In this document: in pieces, positions 20,619 through 32,824 of the stretch
Position numbering within the stretch: the stretch's first letter is position 1
Layout of the letters: each line of letters starts with the position of its first letter
Assembly: GCA_022702705.1 (NCBI GenBank)
Contig: CM040421.1
Coordinates: 55,783,740 to 55,847,739, forward strand
Direction: 5' to 3'
DNA: 64,000 nucleotides
DNA from: Papilionanthe hookeriana x Papilionanthe teres
Lineage: Eukaryota > Streptophyta > Magnoliopsida > Asparagales > Orchidaceae
The notes under the pieces: generated by a model
Told to the model about the DNA's origin: nothing
Database searches by the model: none
The model's input: only the letters and a program-made list of their open reading frames with translations
Program-made: the position numbers and the translations under genes

Positions 20619-21053
20619 CATCATGCACATTCTATCTCTGAAAATTTCATAGGAGCATCCCTTCAATTTGATGTTTCATGATTATATTTAAGCTCAGCTT
20701 ATTTAAGATCATGATTGTTTGATCTCTTCTCTAGTTTTATTAATATTAAGATTATTGGGTAATTAATGAGGAGATTATTTAGCAAAATAAATATGGCTTT
20801 TACGATTGACCTCATTCAAATATATTTCACGATTGACCTCAAATCTGGCATCTTAAAGTGTTTGTTCATAAACTTTAAATAAAATTTGTTATGATTATAA
20901 AAAAATGAGGAATAAATTATTGAAGCATGTTGATTTAACAACTGAGTTTTTATAAAAAGGTTCAAACATATTGAATTAGTTAATCAAACGATCATGACCT
21001 AGCTAAAGAAACTGAGCAAAGATTAATTTGTAAAACACTAAGATCATTTGAAC
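20619..21053. other. AT-rich sequence between elements A and B
   Basis: I see no gene or recognisable repeat. It is the old target sequence on which A and B inserted. An A-rich stretch with runs of TTGA is present but shows no coding potential. Confidence 0.4.
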
Positions 21054-21058
21054 CCTGC
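21054..21058. repeat. Target-site duplication of B, left copy (CCTGC)
   Basis: CCTGC also occurs at 34370-34374, directly flanking the TG...CA ends of B. Confidence 0.9.
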
Positions 21059-22829
21059 TGATGCGATGCGACTTTAAATATGCTTTAAAATACAAGAATT
21101 TGATACTACTTTTTAGAAGATTTAATTCCTGGCAAATGGCTTCAAAAACTTGATTTGCGAGGTTTACTTTTATAATTTTATTAGATTTAATTATTGTAAA
21201 AGTTATTATTTTAAACGCAAGTATAGGTATTATTCAAGTAATACGGGGCTCTAGTGGAGTCCCGGTTATCGATCCCACGATGATAATAAAAATAAAGAGT
21301 AAAAATATATAAGTAATATTTTGAAATTTTCTTATGCAATATATATATATATATATATATATATTTTCAAATCTAATTAATTAATAACTTTTACTAAAAG
21401 AAAGTAAGCAATAAGCAGGAAAGTAAAGTAAGCAGTAATTAAAATTCAATGCAATTATAAAAATGACTTTCTCCTTTTTTAACTAATCCAAAAATTATGG
21501 ATTAATTATCTTTTGTAGGGAATTAAGATTATAGTATTGTGTCAAATAGAAGCATTCCTATTCTTTACCCTTTGGTCCAGGTGCAAAGAACATTGAGTAG
21601 TCTATAGTTAGGCTCAGGATGTGTTATTAGTAGAATGGGTTAATCTAGGCTCACACTACTAGATGTCCAAGGGTGGCTATGGTCGACCCTACTAGTGACC
21701 CATTACCTTTCTATAAACCAAATTATTAGAATTTAGTCTGTCACTCTAAAAATTAATTAATTCTACGCCCAATAAATAATATATTCCTATTTATAAGCAC
21801 TTCACCTTAAACAATCCGCGTATATCCTGCGATTACCTAAGGATTCATGTGATATCTATTAGTTAAGAATTTATCTCCGAATAGGTCTCAAAATTCTTCA
21901 ACAGGTTTTAACAAATTAAATGGCCAATTTAAAAAGTAAACTAAGATCAGGTATTAATATCATCACAATATTTTAAAATATTTTATATTTAATTCTCCTA
22001 CGAAATTTAATTAATTTATAATCATTTCATAGTTGAAAGGAGAAAAATAACTAACTACTCAGAACTCATTAAAATAACACAACAAAACATATTTATAAAA
22101 CTTTGAACCAAAGTACAAATACTTATCTGAAGTGTTCCTTCAAGAGCTCCGCTGACTTCTACTGACTCCAACACAATGAAGAAAGACTCCAACAACAATT
22201 ACACACAATAAGCACTCAAAATAAACTCACTAGATACAAAATAAAGTGACACCCTAAGTATGGAAGAGACTAAAATAGGCTAAAATGGGTATGTGTTCTA
22301 AGAGGGGGGTTTTGGTGCGATTTTCTCTATAGAATGGGCTCCTATTTATAGAGCTCTGAATTTGACCAGGGGTTGCTTAAGGCACCTCTTTAAAATTCGT
22401 CCAAATTCAATGTATCTTCTAGAAGGTAATCGTCGCGCCAAGGCGCCGGACTCCGTGACTAGGTCGTTCGCACCTCTTCGCAATCCAGACCGTTTCCTTG
22501 TGTCCAAATACATTGTATCACATGTCCTATATATTAGGAGTAACTTCCAGTCTTCTAGAAGCTCCAATAACCGCTTAACACCATCAAAATAACTGCCTAA
22601 AGTCATCAAAAAAATTTAACAGCGTCTGTATCGAACCGGCGCTTAGGCGCCAGGCCAATAATTCCAAAAATTGCTCCATAAGCTCCAATTTTGCTCCTTT
22701 TTGCTCCTTTTGTCCTTCTTGGACTCTTTTTAATCACCTACATTCAAAAACATGAAAATAACTTTCATTAAAGCACAATATATTGAATCATAAATAAGAC
22801 ATACAAATGGGTATTTTTTAGGTAGATCA
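21059..22829 (-). repeat. 3' LTR of B
   Basis: The LTR is 1771 bp. The minus strand starts TGATCTACC at 22829 and ends CGCATCGCATCA at 21059. It holds a TATA box (TATAAATA on the minus strand, about 22335-22343), GC palindromes at 22435-22447 and 22638-22651, a TA repeat of about 13 units (21339-21364), the R/U5 hairpin at 21244-21264, and a PBS-like fossil near 21129-21154. Confidence 0.9.
22435..22651. repeat. GC palindromes in U3 of the 3' LTR (B)
   Basis: GCGCCAAGGCGCC (22435-22447) and GGCGCTTAGGCGCC (22638-22651) are worn forms of the perfect palindrome GGCGCCTAGGCGCC. Both lie upstream of the TATA box on the coding strand. Confidence 0.8.
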
Positions 22830-22868
22830 AATTCCCCCAAACTTAAACGTTACTTGTCCTCAAGTAAC
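22830..22868 (-). promoter_or_regulatory. Polypurine tract and hairpin of B
   Basis: The minus strand has AAGTTTGGGGGAATT at the LTR border. Next to it, 22849-22868 is GTTACTTGTCCTCAAGTAAC, a perfect 8-bp stem. Compared with A' the outermost pair is G:C instead of A:T, a paired change. Confidence 0.85.
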
Positions 22869-24126
22869 CCTTTTAATTACATAAAATAAATAACATTTGG
22901 AGATTCCTTATAATTTTTGGTTTTATAAATACTTTAGCAAATCATTAACCAAATTTCACTAATTAAGTTTAATTTTATGAATTAAAGAACATTTAACTAC
23001 CAAATCATAAGACTTCTAATTTTTCATTTATTTCAAGAATAATTGTAGTTTATCATATCAAGGTCACATAGAATATTTACAAGAAAAAGATTTTCATGAA
23101 ACATTTTTCTAGTAAAAATATATGTACATAGAAATTAAGTTAAAAATGTAATCAGTTTTCTTACTATAAGATAATTCAAGTGAAGCTAATTTTTGATTAG
23201 GTATTTCCTTAAGTTTCTCCTCACTTTTTTTTTTTTTTGGATTGTTTTTCAATCCCCCCCCAATTGTTTTTAAGTGAGGATTACTATTTTTGGATAGCCT
23301 GTTAATGATTTTGAACTTCACTATCCTTAACTTATTTTCAAAAACTTATACATTTTTACTTAATGAATATGAGATTAATAATTTTTTATTTTTCAAAACT
23401 TATTTCAATCTTTTTTTTTCAAGCAATAATTTTGATTCCTTAGTATTTCAAAATTACAATTTTCTTTACTATAAATAGAAAAATTTTCATCTTTTTATTC
23501 TTTAAGCTAAATCATTCTATTCTTAAAATCAACCAAAATTTTTGAAATTTTAGTTAAGTTTACTAAATTATTTATAAATTCAAAAATTTAGGTAATCTTA
23601 AATAGATTTTTCATTCCTTATGTTATGTTAATATATTTTTAAAGAAAATATTAGTTCTTTTAAGGATAAATAATATTTAAATTTGATAAATATTTTCCCT
23701 CCCTCAAACATCAGCTTTAGTATAAATATGAATTATGAAATTTTCTAAAGCATGAGAGAAAGAAATAAACAGGAATTAATCTAATTATAACAATTATGTA
23801 GTAAGGAAAAACTAACCTCTACTTCTTCACATGCTTCAATATGAATATAACAGAAATGATTAAAAATTTTTCTTTCTTCTTTTTTTTTTAGATCATGCAA
23901 ATTACTAACTATTCATGAACACTAAACAGTAGGCTGAAATAGAAATAAACTCTTATAGAAATTCATTCACATCTCAATCTTAAACACACATCAGATAAGC
24001 TAAAAAACAGTTTTAACATAAAAATTTCACAACAACACTAACAAATAACATCACAATAAACAATACAAGAAATAAGAAAACACTCTAAAAACAGAATAAA
24101 AAAAACTCTGGAGAAAAATCAAGCTA
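22869..24126 (-). other. 3' untranslated region of B with conserved stem
   Basis: No long gene is present. At 23218-23280 the arms TCCTCACTT/AAGTGAGGA enclose a purine-rich sense tract with an inner GGATTG/CAATCC hairpin. A 70-residue frame (23109-23321) across it reads KFKIINRLSKNSNPHLK and EEKLKEIPNQKLASLELS, close to the A' frame, but starts with GTG and not ATG. The rest is AT-rich without recognisable content. Confidence 0.5.
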
Positions 24127-25284
24127 CTAATCACTGTCTGTAGCTTTATCATCATCATCACCAAAAGAGAACTCCATATCCTTAGGATCAACATAGGGTG
24201 AAAATCTGGGACAAGTAAGGAACTAAACATCAAGCTCTCCCTTCAAAAATCTCACTAAAGACTCTGAATACTCAGCATCATAATCACTCTTTCTTTGTGT
24301 ATACTCAGAAAGGTGATTAATCTTCTTGTCTATGGTATCTACTCTACAGTGAGTTAAGAATAACTCATGCTGCTGCTTTATGAACTAATCATGCATGGTT
24401 TTCCAAAATGTAGATGTTGGCTCAGCAGAAGTAGATGGTCTAGAAGTAGAAGCTCTACCTGAAGTAGGTAATGAACCAGCAGGTGCAGTAGAACTCTTAC
24501 CTCGCAGTCGATCATAAATACCAACGCTCTCTCTTCCTATAGGCTTCATCGACTTGAGCTTTTCCGCAGAATGCTCAGCAACTACTCCAGCACTTTGACA
24601 TAGAGAATAAATCAGAGATGGAAAACTAAGTCAAATAGATGTGCTAGAACGAGTAGTAGCCTCCACAGAATCATAAATAATGCTCCCTACATCAATAAAC
24701 TTCCTCTCTTGAATGCAGTAGTTTAGAATAGCTCTATCTCTGGTAACTTCACTCAGATAATTGGATGGAAGGAGACGAGCAGAAATAAAGTAAAGCCATG
24801 CATTGGAAACACCATTAAGCTTAGAAGATGAAAAATGTACCCTTTTTCCATTCTGAGTCTTCCAGGCTCAAGTACTATCAGTCAGGTAGGAAATGATCAT
24901 ATCCAAATCTTCCTCAGATGGAGATAAACCTGAGTAATAACACTCAATGTTTGGCGGCAGGCTATAGAAAATGTTGATGCTTTCAGAAGTGAATCCTACC
25001 CCAACTCCTTGAACGGAAATCTCGTATTCCTTCGCATCCACGAAATTAGCATAAAATTCTCTAACCACCGGGATAACGACAACAGCAGTGAAATAACAAA
25101 ATCGTTGTCAGTTAAGTGCAACGATTGTCTTCTCAATTCTTTCTCCAGGATTATAGAAACTTTGCTCCGAGATAAACTTCCGAGTCATAGAAAAATCATT
25201 ATATTGGAAGTGTGCAGCAGCAGTGACGAACTTGCTACGATCAAATTTTTCTCGTTCCTTTTCTCGCTTAGATTTGGGTGTCAT
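24127..25284 (-). pseudogene. ORF-II of B: plant transposon protein (PF20167-like), few stops
   Basis: It starts at the ATG at 25284 (MTPKSKREKEREKF) and ends with the stop at 24127-24129 after DDDDKATDSD. One frame can be followed almost throughout: NPGERIEKTIVALN, VVREFYANFVDAKEYEISVQG, GFTSESINIFYSLP, LLPSNYLSEVTRDRAILNY, LIYSLCQSAGVVAEHS, KSMKPIGRESVGIYDRLRG, a Ser/Thr-rich linker, then a coiled-coil-like segment and an acidic tail. In-frame stops lie near 25110, 24867, 24628 and 24385; there are few frameshifts, so it is the best preserved ORF-II here. Length is about 385 codons. Confidence 0.78.
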
Positions 25285-25700
25285 CTAAACGTGAAAGAAA
25301 AATGTGAAATAAATTCAACGGATCTAGGAAAATAAACTAATTTAAGCTTTTCAATCTTGAAATAGTTTAAACACCCATGGATTTGATCATAAAAAAAACA
25401 AAAATTTCCTCATAATTTTGGATTTATAGATGAGAGCAAAATCCATGGTAAAAATAAAAAATAATGAGTTTAGAATGTAGATCTGACCTCGAGATGAAGA
25501 AATCGGGTGATTTCAAGCCCAAAAACTTGAAAATCCGACTCTAAATGGGATCTCTAGGTGGTATTTTCAAGAAAATACTGTGGAGAAGGAAGCTTAGGCG
25601 TCAAAAATGGCGTAGGGGTGGGGTTTAAGAAGATGCGTTTTCGGGTTCAGGCCGAACCGGCGCCTAGGCGCTGAATTCTGGCCCCTAGGCGCCAGACTCG
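25285..25700 (-). promoter_or_regulatory. Putative internal promoter and leader of ORF-II (B)
   Basis: On the minus strand: GC palindromes (25659-25671 GGCGCCTAGGCGC; 25681-25693), TTCTTAAACCCC (weak TATA-like), a leader with CCGATTTCTTCATCTCGAGG followed by GTCAGA (possible donor, about 25490), an AT-rich intron-like stretch, then the ORF-II ATG. The leader resembles the A, A' and C leaders. No start codon lies between the leader and ORF-II in frame. Confidence 0.42.
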
Positions 25701-26039
25701 CCTTTTCAAAAATTCGATTTACCACCAAATCTTATCAAATTTGACTCCTAATTACTCTTATTAGAATATTTATTTATTTTATATGCTCCAAATATTTTCA
25801 CAATCAATTTAAAATGATAGCATAGATCCACATAAATGTATCCAAATTCTTCAATTCAAAATCCTAATATCCATTCCAAAATTAACAATCTTCAGTACAA
25901 GAATTGTATCAAGGTTCATTGTTTTATAAATAACACGAACAATCAACAAAAAAAACATTCAAATCCAACAACACACATTGAACAAATTAAGCAAATACAC
26001 ACATTAGATATTCAAAATACTAAAATAAGACTCAATCAC

Positions 26040-26470
26040 ACCTAAAACACATATAAAATCTATTTAATACCGATCTTCAATTTTCATCTCTTTCGCAATG
26101 AAGTTCGCTAGGACCAAAGGGACAGAACACCAACGCCCTTGGAAATTCCAAATCCGTCTTTTCATCAATCCGCTTGTTCTTCGCGTACATTTCTACTTGA
26201 TCGTCTTGATAGGCAGCCATGTGATCAGATTGAAGTTTGGTTTGTCATTCCAAGTGTTCGTATTGGTGATACATCTCATGGAGACGATTACCAATACCTT
26301 GAACTTCCGCTTCAATCTTATCCATTCGACTAAACATCTTCTCCAAACTAACAACAATAAAATCATTAAAATAAGGCTGAGGATCTTTAGGAGATTTGTC
26401 GCTTACCCCATTTCCATGATTCCTCTATCCATGGCCTCCAAATCCTTCCTAACTCCTCCAAAATGAATTT
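26040..26470 (-). pseudogene. Relic of ORF-I in B (C-terminal part only)
   Basis: One frame reads DPQPYFNDFIVVSLEKMFSR, MDKIEAEVQGIGNRLHEMY and, after a stop, QDDQVEMYAKNKRIDEK. This resembles the helical C-terminal part of ORF-I/ORF-II proteins (compare HIDWRMKEHF in A). The N-terminal EFYxNL domain that A and C keep is missing, so B seems to have lost most of ORF-I. Position between integrase and ORF-II supports the call. Confidence 0.45.
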
Positions 26471-26581
26471 CTCTGGTCGAAATTAGTGTGTCTATGGGAT
26501 TGGGGACGAAAATAGGCTATAAATTAAGAGATTTCGTGTGAAAAACTGAAGAAATTCGATTTTTCCACGATCTGTAACCGC

Positions 26582-26752
26582 CGCGCTTAGGCATCGGAAT
26601 TAAAGAGATTTCGTGTGAAAAACTGAAGAAATTCGGTTTTTCCACGATCTGTAACCTCTGCGCTTAGGCGCCGGAATTTGGCGCCTAGGCGCCGGAACAT
26701 CGATATACCAGTTATTCTGGCGCTTAGGTGCCAAATTTTGGCGCCTAGGTGC
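26582..26752. repeat. GC palindrome cluster between integrase and ORF-I relic (B)
   Basis: At least five units in 170 bases, including the perfect GGCGCCTAGGCGCC at about 26680-26693 and variants GCGCTTAGGCGCC, GGCGCTTAGGTGCC and GGCGCCTAGGTGCC. They are spaced about 20-45 bases apart. A 65-residue open frame over them is a by-product of the repeats. Confidence 0.85.
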
Positions 26753-27082
26753 CTCAACCTCGATCGACTCCAATTCGCTTATCGTCAAATTTTGCAAAGT
26801 TTTGGTCGTAAAAATAGGTCTAATAAACGAATATGATCAACACACAAACACAATTACGAAAAATTCAAATCACAAACAATCTCAAATGAAGGTTGACTTG
26901 ATCTCCTTTTTACTCACATTTGACATGGAGTGGTCCAAGTCCAACTTCTATATACTTCAAGAAAATATTTAGCTTAAGACAATACAGACTTGTTAGCCTT
27001 CTATTCCTAGAAGATATATACAAATTTAGTCAAGACCAAGGCATAACCTTACAACGATAATTAAACTCAAACTAATAAATAT

Positions 27083-27130
27083 GGGTTGCCTCCCACAAAG
27101 CGCTTGGTTTAACGTCGTCAGCCCGACCTA
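27083..27130 (-). other. Conserved block just after the pol stop codon (B)
   Basis: This is the same block as 13553-13601: AAGCGCTT then GTGGGAGGCAACCC on the sense strand, ten bases after the integrase stop. Confidence 0.75.
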
Positions 27131-27140
27131 ATTAATTAAA

Positions 27141-28432
27141 TTAATCGGGTAGACTCAGCTCATAAGCCTCTTTGTAATTTAATTTCATTTTTCCCACATA
27201 AGGCTTCAGTCTTAATCCGTTAACTTTAAATACTTTTCCAATTTTGGGATCTTTAATATCCACAGCTCCATAAGGGTATACTTTCTCAATTATAAACGGT
27301 CCCATCCATTTAGATTTTAATTTTCCAGGGAAAAGTTTTAAACGAGCATTAAATAATAATAATTCTTGTCCAGGCTCGAATATTTTCCTTGAAATCATTT
27401 TTTCATGTAATTTCTTCTTTCTTTCCTTATAAATTCTTGCATTTTCATAAGACTCATTTCTTATCTCTTCCATTTCATTCGGTTGTAATAATCATTTTTC
27501 TCCTGCAGTATTCAAATTATAATTTAACTCATTTATCGCCCAATAAGCTTTGTGCTCTAGTTCAACAGGTAAGTGACAATGTTTACCATAAATTAATCGA
27601 TAAGGTGACATTATGTTGGGTGTCTTATAAGCTGTTCTATAAGCCCATAATGCAGAATAAAGTCTATCAACCTGATCGTTCTTTTTAGGATTAACAGATC
27701 TTTTCCAATATTCTTTTAATTTCTCCGTTCGATACTTCACTCATTCCACTTGTTTGAGGATGATAAGCAGTTGCAATTCTATGCTTAATTCCGAATTTTT
27801 CCAAAGAATGAATGAATTCTTATATTTCGAAATGACTTTCCCCATCGCGATAATTATCCTGGTATTCCAAATCTTGTAAAAATCATTTTCTTTAAAAATT
27901 TCGTAACACTTTTGGAATCACAGCTCGGTAAAGCTACGACTTCGATCCACTTTGAAACATAATCAACTGCTAATAAAATATAAATATTTCCAGATGATGG
28001 TACGAAAGGTCCCATAAAGTCTAAACCCCATACATCGCAAAATTCAATTTCTAGTATAAAGTTTAGAGACATTTCATCTTTTATGGATATATTTCTCATT
28101 CTTTGATATCGATCACAAGTTTTCACATAATGTCCAACATCTTTAAATAAAGTAGGCCAATAAAATCCAGAATTTAAAATTTTAAATGCAGTTTTATCTA
28201 CTCTAAAGTGTCATCCAAATTCAGAATCGTGACATTTTTGAATAATAAATAAAGTTTCTTCATAAGGTACACATCTTCGAATCACATAATCTCTTCCTAT
28301 TTTAAATAAATGAGGATCTTCCAAAATATATGATTTACAATCATTCTTGAATTTCTTAATATATTTACTATTCATCCCATATGATAAAACATTGCTAACA
28401 AAGTAGTTAACTATATCTGCAAACCACGGCAT
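27141..28432 (-). pseudogene. Integrase of B
   Basis: The H2C2 region at 28211-28432 has RRCVPYEETLFIIQKCHDSEFG. The core (about 28130-27700) has VWGLDFMGPFVPSSGN, AVDYVSKWIEVVALP and a broken middle, then ATAYHPQTSGMSEVSNGEIK, so the catalytic Glu position is kept; the middle Asp region near 27845 is disrupted. The C-terminal part (27141-27473) reads FEPGQELLLFNARLKLFPG and SKWMGPFIIEKVYPYGAVD. Frameshifts at about 27850 and 27740 break the gene. Confidence 0.83.
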
Positions 28433-28980
28433 TTGTAATCCTTAAATGACATATAATTGCTCATCCGGGAATTTCTCATTTATATTTTCTTCATAAATCT
28501 TCTCATTATTATTTTTTATTCTTGATAAATGATTAGCAATTTGGTTGTCAGACCCTCTTCTGTTCACAATTTCAAAATCAAATTCTTGTAAAAGTAAAAC
28601 CGATCTGATCAATCTTGGTTTAGCATCTTTTTTAGATATTAAATACTTAATAGCAGAATGATCAGTATATACGATACATTTTGTTCCAAGAAGATATGGT
28701 ATAAATTTATCAAAGGCATATACTATTGCTAACAGCTCTTTTTCAGTAGTAGTGTAATTTACTTAAGTTTTATTAAGAGTTTTGCTAAGCATAAGTATAT
28801 AACTTTGAAAATCTTCTCATATTTTTGTCCTAATCATGACTCGATTGCATAATCACTTGCATCACATATTAATTCAAAAGGTTTATTCCAATCAGGTGCA
28901 ACAATGACAGGTTCAGTGATTAACTTTTCTTTCAGAATATTGAATGCATTCAGACAATCTTCATTAAATTCAAATTTAGC
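28433..28980 (-). pseudogene. RNase H domain of B
   Basis: Broken frames between RT and integrase hold YTDHSAIKYLISKK (about 28630-28670), LIRSVLLLQEFDFEIVNRRG and NQIANHLSRIK. The usual ADHLSRL Asp is Asn here. Gene order is as in A. Confidence 0.75.
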
Positions 28981-30033
28981 TTATTTTTCCAATAAATGGC
29001 AAAGAGGTTTAGCAATTCTAGAAAAATCCTTTAAATATCTCTTATAAAATCCAGCATGACCCAAAAAACTTCTTACATCAGTAACAGTAGTAGGTGGTTG
29101 CAGTTTAGCAAATATTTTCACTTTTGCTTGATCAACTTCCATCCCTATTTGTGAAACTTTATGTCCAACTACAATGCCTTCTGTGACCATAAATTGACAT
29201 TTTTCCCAGTTTAGAACTAAATTTGTTTCTTCACATCTCTTCAAAATTTTCGTTATATTTTCCAAGCAAGATTTAAAAGAAGTTCCAAATACTGAAAAAT
29301 CATCCATGAATACTTCAATTCCTTTATTAATCAAATCACAAAATATTGACATCATACATCTTTGAAAAGTTGCAGGTGCATTGCATAAACCGAAAGACAT
29401 TCTTCTAAAGGTAATTGTTCCATAAGGACTGGTAATTGTTGTCTTTTCTTGATCCTCAGGAGCAACAGGTAATTGATGATAACCAGAATATCCATCCAGA
29501 AAACAGAAATATGAGTGTCCAGCAAGTTTATCCAACATTTGATCCAAGAAAGGTAAAGGAAAATGATCCTTTCTAGTGGCGTTGTTTAATTTTCGATAAT
29601 CAATGCAAATTTGTCATCCAATAACTTGTCTTGTTGGGATTAATTCATTTTTTTCATTAACAATGAGAGTTACTCCTCCTTTCTTCGGAACACAATGAAT
29701 AGGACTTACCCATTGGCTATCCAAAATAGGATAAATAATTCCAGCATCTAACCATTTCAAAATCTCTTTCTTAACAACTTCTTTCATAATTGGATTTAAT
29801 CTTCTTTAAGGTTCAATAATGGGTTTAAAATTTTCTTCCATTAAAATCCTATGCATAGAGATTGAAGGGCTTATTCCTTTTATATCTGCAATAGTCCAAC
29901 CAAAGGCTTTCTTATAATTCTTCAGAACTTTAATTAATTTTTCTTCTTGATCTTTGCTTAATTCTGAAGATATAATTACAGGTAAAGTTAATAAATCTCT
30001 AAGAAATGCATACTTTAAATGTGCATGTAACAT
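28981..30033 (-). pseudogene. Reverse transcriptase of B (RVT_1)
   Basis: The lead segment (29806-30033) reads LPVIISSELSKDQEEKLIKV and AFGWTIADIKGISPSISMHR. A broken part follows, then an open 188-residue segment (28981-29547) with FCFLDGYSGYHQLPVAPEDQ, MSFGLCNAPATFQRCMMSIF, EVFMDDFSVFG (FMDD active site), NWEKCQFMV and VRSFLGHAGFYKRYLKDF. The palm domain is almost intact. Stops near 29810 and 28982 separate it from its neighbours. Confidence 0.9.
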
Positions 30034-30459
30034 TTTTAATTCCAGTTCAGGGGCTTTTTCAATTGAGGGTAATAATATCTCATTTGTAGTTGTGTCTAAA
30101 ATTTCTCAATTTTCATGAATATAATGAGCTTCTTCAAATGAATTTTCTTCATTTAATGGCTCATCATATAACATAGATTCATTATCTTTATCATCAAAAA
30201 TGACCTTACATCATTTTTGGTAATGCTTTTCAATCATATAATCAAAAATATCCATCCGATAACATTTTTTTTTCAGGATACCTCATTGATTTCAGAAACA
30301 TTGAATGTTATCTCTTGATCATTAACTCTCATCGTTAATTCTCCTTTTTGCACATCAATCATAGCTCGACCGGTAGCTAGAAAAGGTCTTCCTAAAATGA
30401 TAGGTATTTCTTTATCTTCTTCCATATCTAGAACAATGAAATCTACATGGAAGATAAAT

Positions 30460-30690
30460 TTATCTACCTTAACAAGAACATCCTCTATAACTCCTTTAAG
30501 ATAAGTGATTGATCAGCTAACTAAAGAGTTAGAGTGGTAGGAGAGATCTCTCCTAAATATAACCTTCGAAAGATTGAAAATGACATGAGATTAATACTAG
30601 CTCCTAAATCACATAAGGCTTTTCCACAGAATTTTTCTCCAATAGCACATGGTATAGTGAAACTTCCAGGATCTTTAAGTTTTCGAGGTA
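30460..30690 (-). pseudogene. Aspartic protease relic of B
   Basis: Frames near 30690-30520 read KLKDPGSFTIPCAIGEKFCG and ALCDLGASINLMSFSIF, the Athila protease active site motif (DLGAS). The continuation to about 30200 is broken by stops. Confidence 0.75.
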
Positions 30691-30697
30691 ATTTCTT

Positions 30698-32403
30698 CTA
30701 AATTATTGCACTACATTCTTCACTTAATGCAACAATTTCATAAGCTTCAAATTTTCTCTTCTTATCTAAAATATCCTTCATAAAATTTGCATAGCTTGGC
30801 ATTTGCTCCAAAGCTTCAGTAAAAGGAATGTTGATGGTAAGTTTCTTAAAAATTTTAAAGAACATAGAAAATTGATGGTCAAGCTTTTGTTTTTTAAGTC
30901 TTTGAGGAAAAGGTGGTGGTGGTCTTTCAACTTCCACTTCAATAGGTACAACAGTATGATCTTTACTTGGAGAAAATGTATCTTTAGGTTTTTCAATCAC
31001 TTCAACTTCTTTCTCTTTTTCAAACTCATTCCGTGTTTTCTCTTTTAATTCCTTTCCACTTCTAAGTTGTACAGCTTTTGCTTGTTCATGTTCTTTTCCA
31101 GATCCTTTAGGATTAGTTTCGACATTGCTAGGCAGTGTTCCTTAAGGTCTGTAATTAATGAAATTAGCAATTTGACCCATCTGATTCTCAATATTACGAA
31201 TAGCAGTGTTTTAACTTTGTAAATGATTGCTAAGTTGCAAGATCAATTCTTCTACAGACAACTTTTTATGTTGATTGTTATAACCAGGAAAATAAGTTGG
31301 TCTATAGTTTGAATTTTCTTAATTGTTCCAATTTGGATTGGTTTGATTTCCATTACTCCAATTAAAATTAGGATGATTTTTCCAACCAGGATTATAATAA
31401 TTAGAATAAAGATTATTAGTTTTACTAGCAATAACCTGCAAAGTTTCCATTGTTTGAGAATCATCAGAATTTGCAGAATTTTCATTATTCACATGCGATA
31501 TATTAATAAGAAAATTATCTAATTTCTTAGATATCACAACCACTTCATGAAGTTAAAATGAAAAGACTTCATTATCATGAATACTCGGCCATTCTTTTAG
31601 GATTAACCCTTTCGAAGGCCATTGAAAATCGTTGTTAGCCATTTCTTCAATTAAGGTGTAGAGCTTCTTCAAATGTCTTAGCCATTAAAGAACCACCAAC
31701 AAGAAGATCAATAATTGATCTAAGTGATCCAATAAGTCCATTATAAAATGTTTGAATAATTAACCAATCTGGTAAATCTTGATGAGGACATTTTCTTAAT
31801 AGTTCTTTAAATCTTTCCCAAGCTTCATAAATTATTTCTCCATCAAATTGCGTAAATAAAGTAATATCATTTCTCAATTTAGCAGTTGTAGAAGGAGGAA
31901 AATATTTAGCAAGGAATTTTTGTGCCATATCTGCCCATGTTTTAATAGAACAAGTTGCTAATGAATTAAACCACATTTTTGCTTTATCTCTTAAGGAAAA
32001 GGAAAGAGTCTAAGTCTAAATACATCATCAGAAACATTATTATATTTAAAGGTAGCACAAATTTCTACAAAAATAGCAAGGAGTAAATTTGGATCCTCAT
32101 TAGGTGTTCCTCCAAATTGATTATTTTGAACCATTTGAATAATAGAAGGTTTAAGCTCAAAAGAATTAGCATCTATAGCTGGAATTTGAATACTAACATG
32201 AAGTTCATCAGCTGTAGGGTTTGCTTATTCCCTTAATGGTTTATAAATATTTTGTTCATTAATTTCGATTGGATTTTAATTATTGTTATGTAAGTTAGCC
32301 ATTTTTTATGTTTTGAAATTTATTTTCCTTTTTTAATTCTTTTAATTGTTCTTTCTAATTCAGAATAAAAAGGTAGTAATCCTTCAGATCCATAACTACA
32401 CAT
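30698..32403 (-). pseudogene. gag region of B
   Basis: A likely start is the ATG at 32403 (MCSYGSEGLLPFYSELERTI), matching LERTIKRI in A, but a stop follows after about 27 residues. The Retrotrans_gag core is open at 31647-31976: MWFNSLATCSIKTWADMAQK, FLAKYFPPSTTAKLRNDITL, AWERFKELLRKCPHQDLP. Then an Asn-rich part with YYNPGWKNHPNFNW (31319-31543) and a linker (30698-31000) with ERPPPPFPQRLKKQKLDHQF and KKLTINIPFTEAL leading to protease. Confidence 0.82.
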
Positions 32404-32513
32404 AAAAATTTAAAGATAATATTTTTTTTATTTTTATGTTTTGTTTTTATATATTTGTTTTGTTTTTTTACTTTTTACTTTTTTATTTTTTTTGCTTTTA
32501 CTTTTTGATTTAT

Positions 32514-32536
32514 CTTATCCCCAGCAAAGGCGGCCA
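32514..32536 (-). promoter_or_regulatory. Primer binding site of B
   Basis: The minus strand reads TTGGCCGCCTTTGCTGGGGA shortly after the LTR end. It resembles the A site (TGGCGCCATTGCCGGGGA) with several changes, so it is a worn tRNA-Asp-type PBS. Confidence 0.65.
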
Positions 32537-32542
32537 AAAACT

Positions 32543-32824
32543 TGATGCGATGCGACTTTAAATATGCTTTAAAATACAAGAATTTGATACCACTTTTTAG
32601 AAGATTTAATTCCTGGCAAATGACTTCAAAAACTTGATGTGCGAGGTTTACTTTTATAATTTTATTAGATTTAATTATTGTAAAAGTTGCAATTTTAAAC
32701 GCAAGTATACGTATCGTTCAAGTAATACAGGGCTCTAGTGGATTCCTGGTTATCAATCCCACAGGGATAATAAAAATAAAGAGTAAAAATATATAAGTAA
32801 TATTTTAAAATCTTCTTATGCAAA

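Noticed and set aside
21339..21364. TA run as a possible replication origin or promoter
   Set aside because: It is a simple microsatellite within the B LTR that differs in length between the LTR pair.
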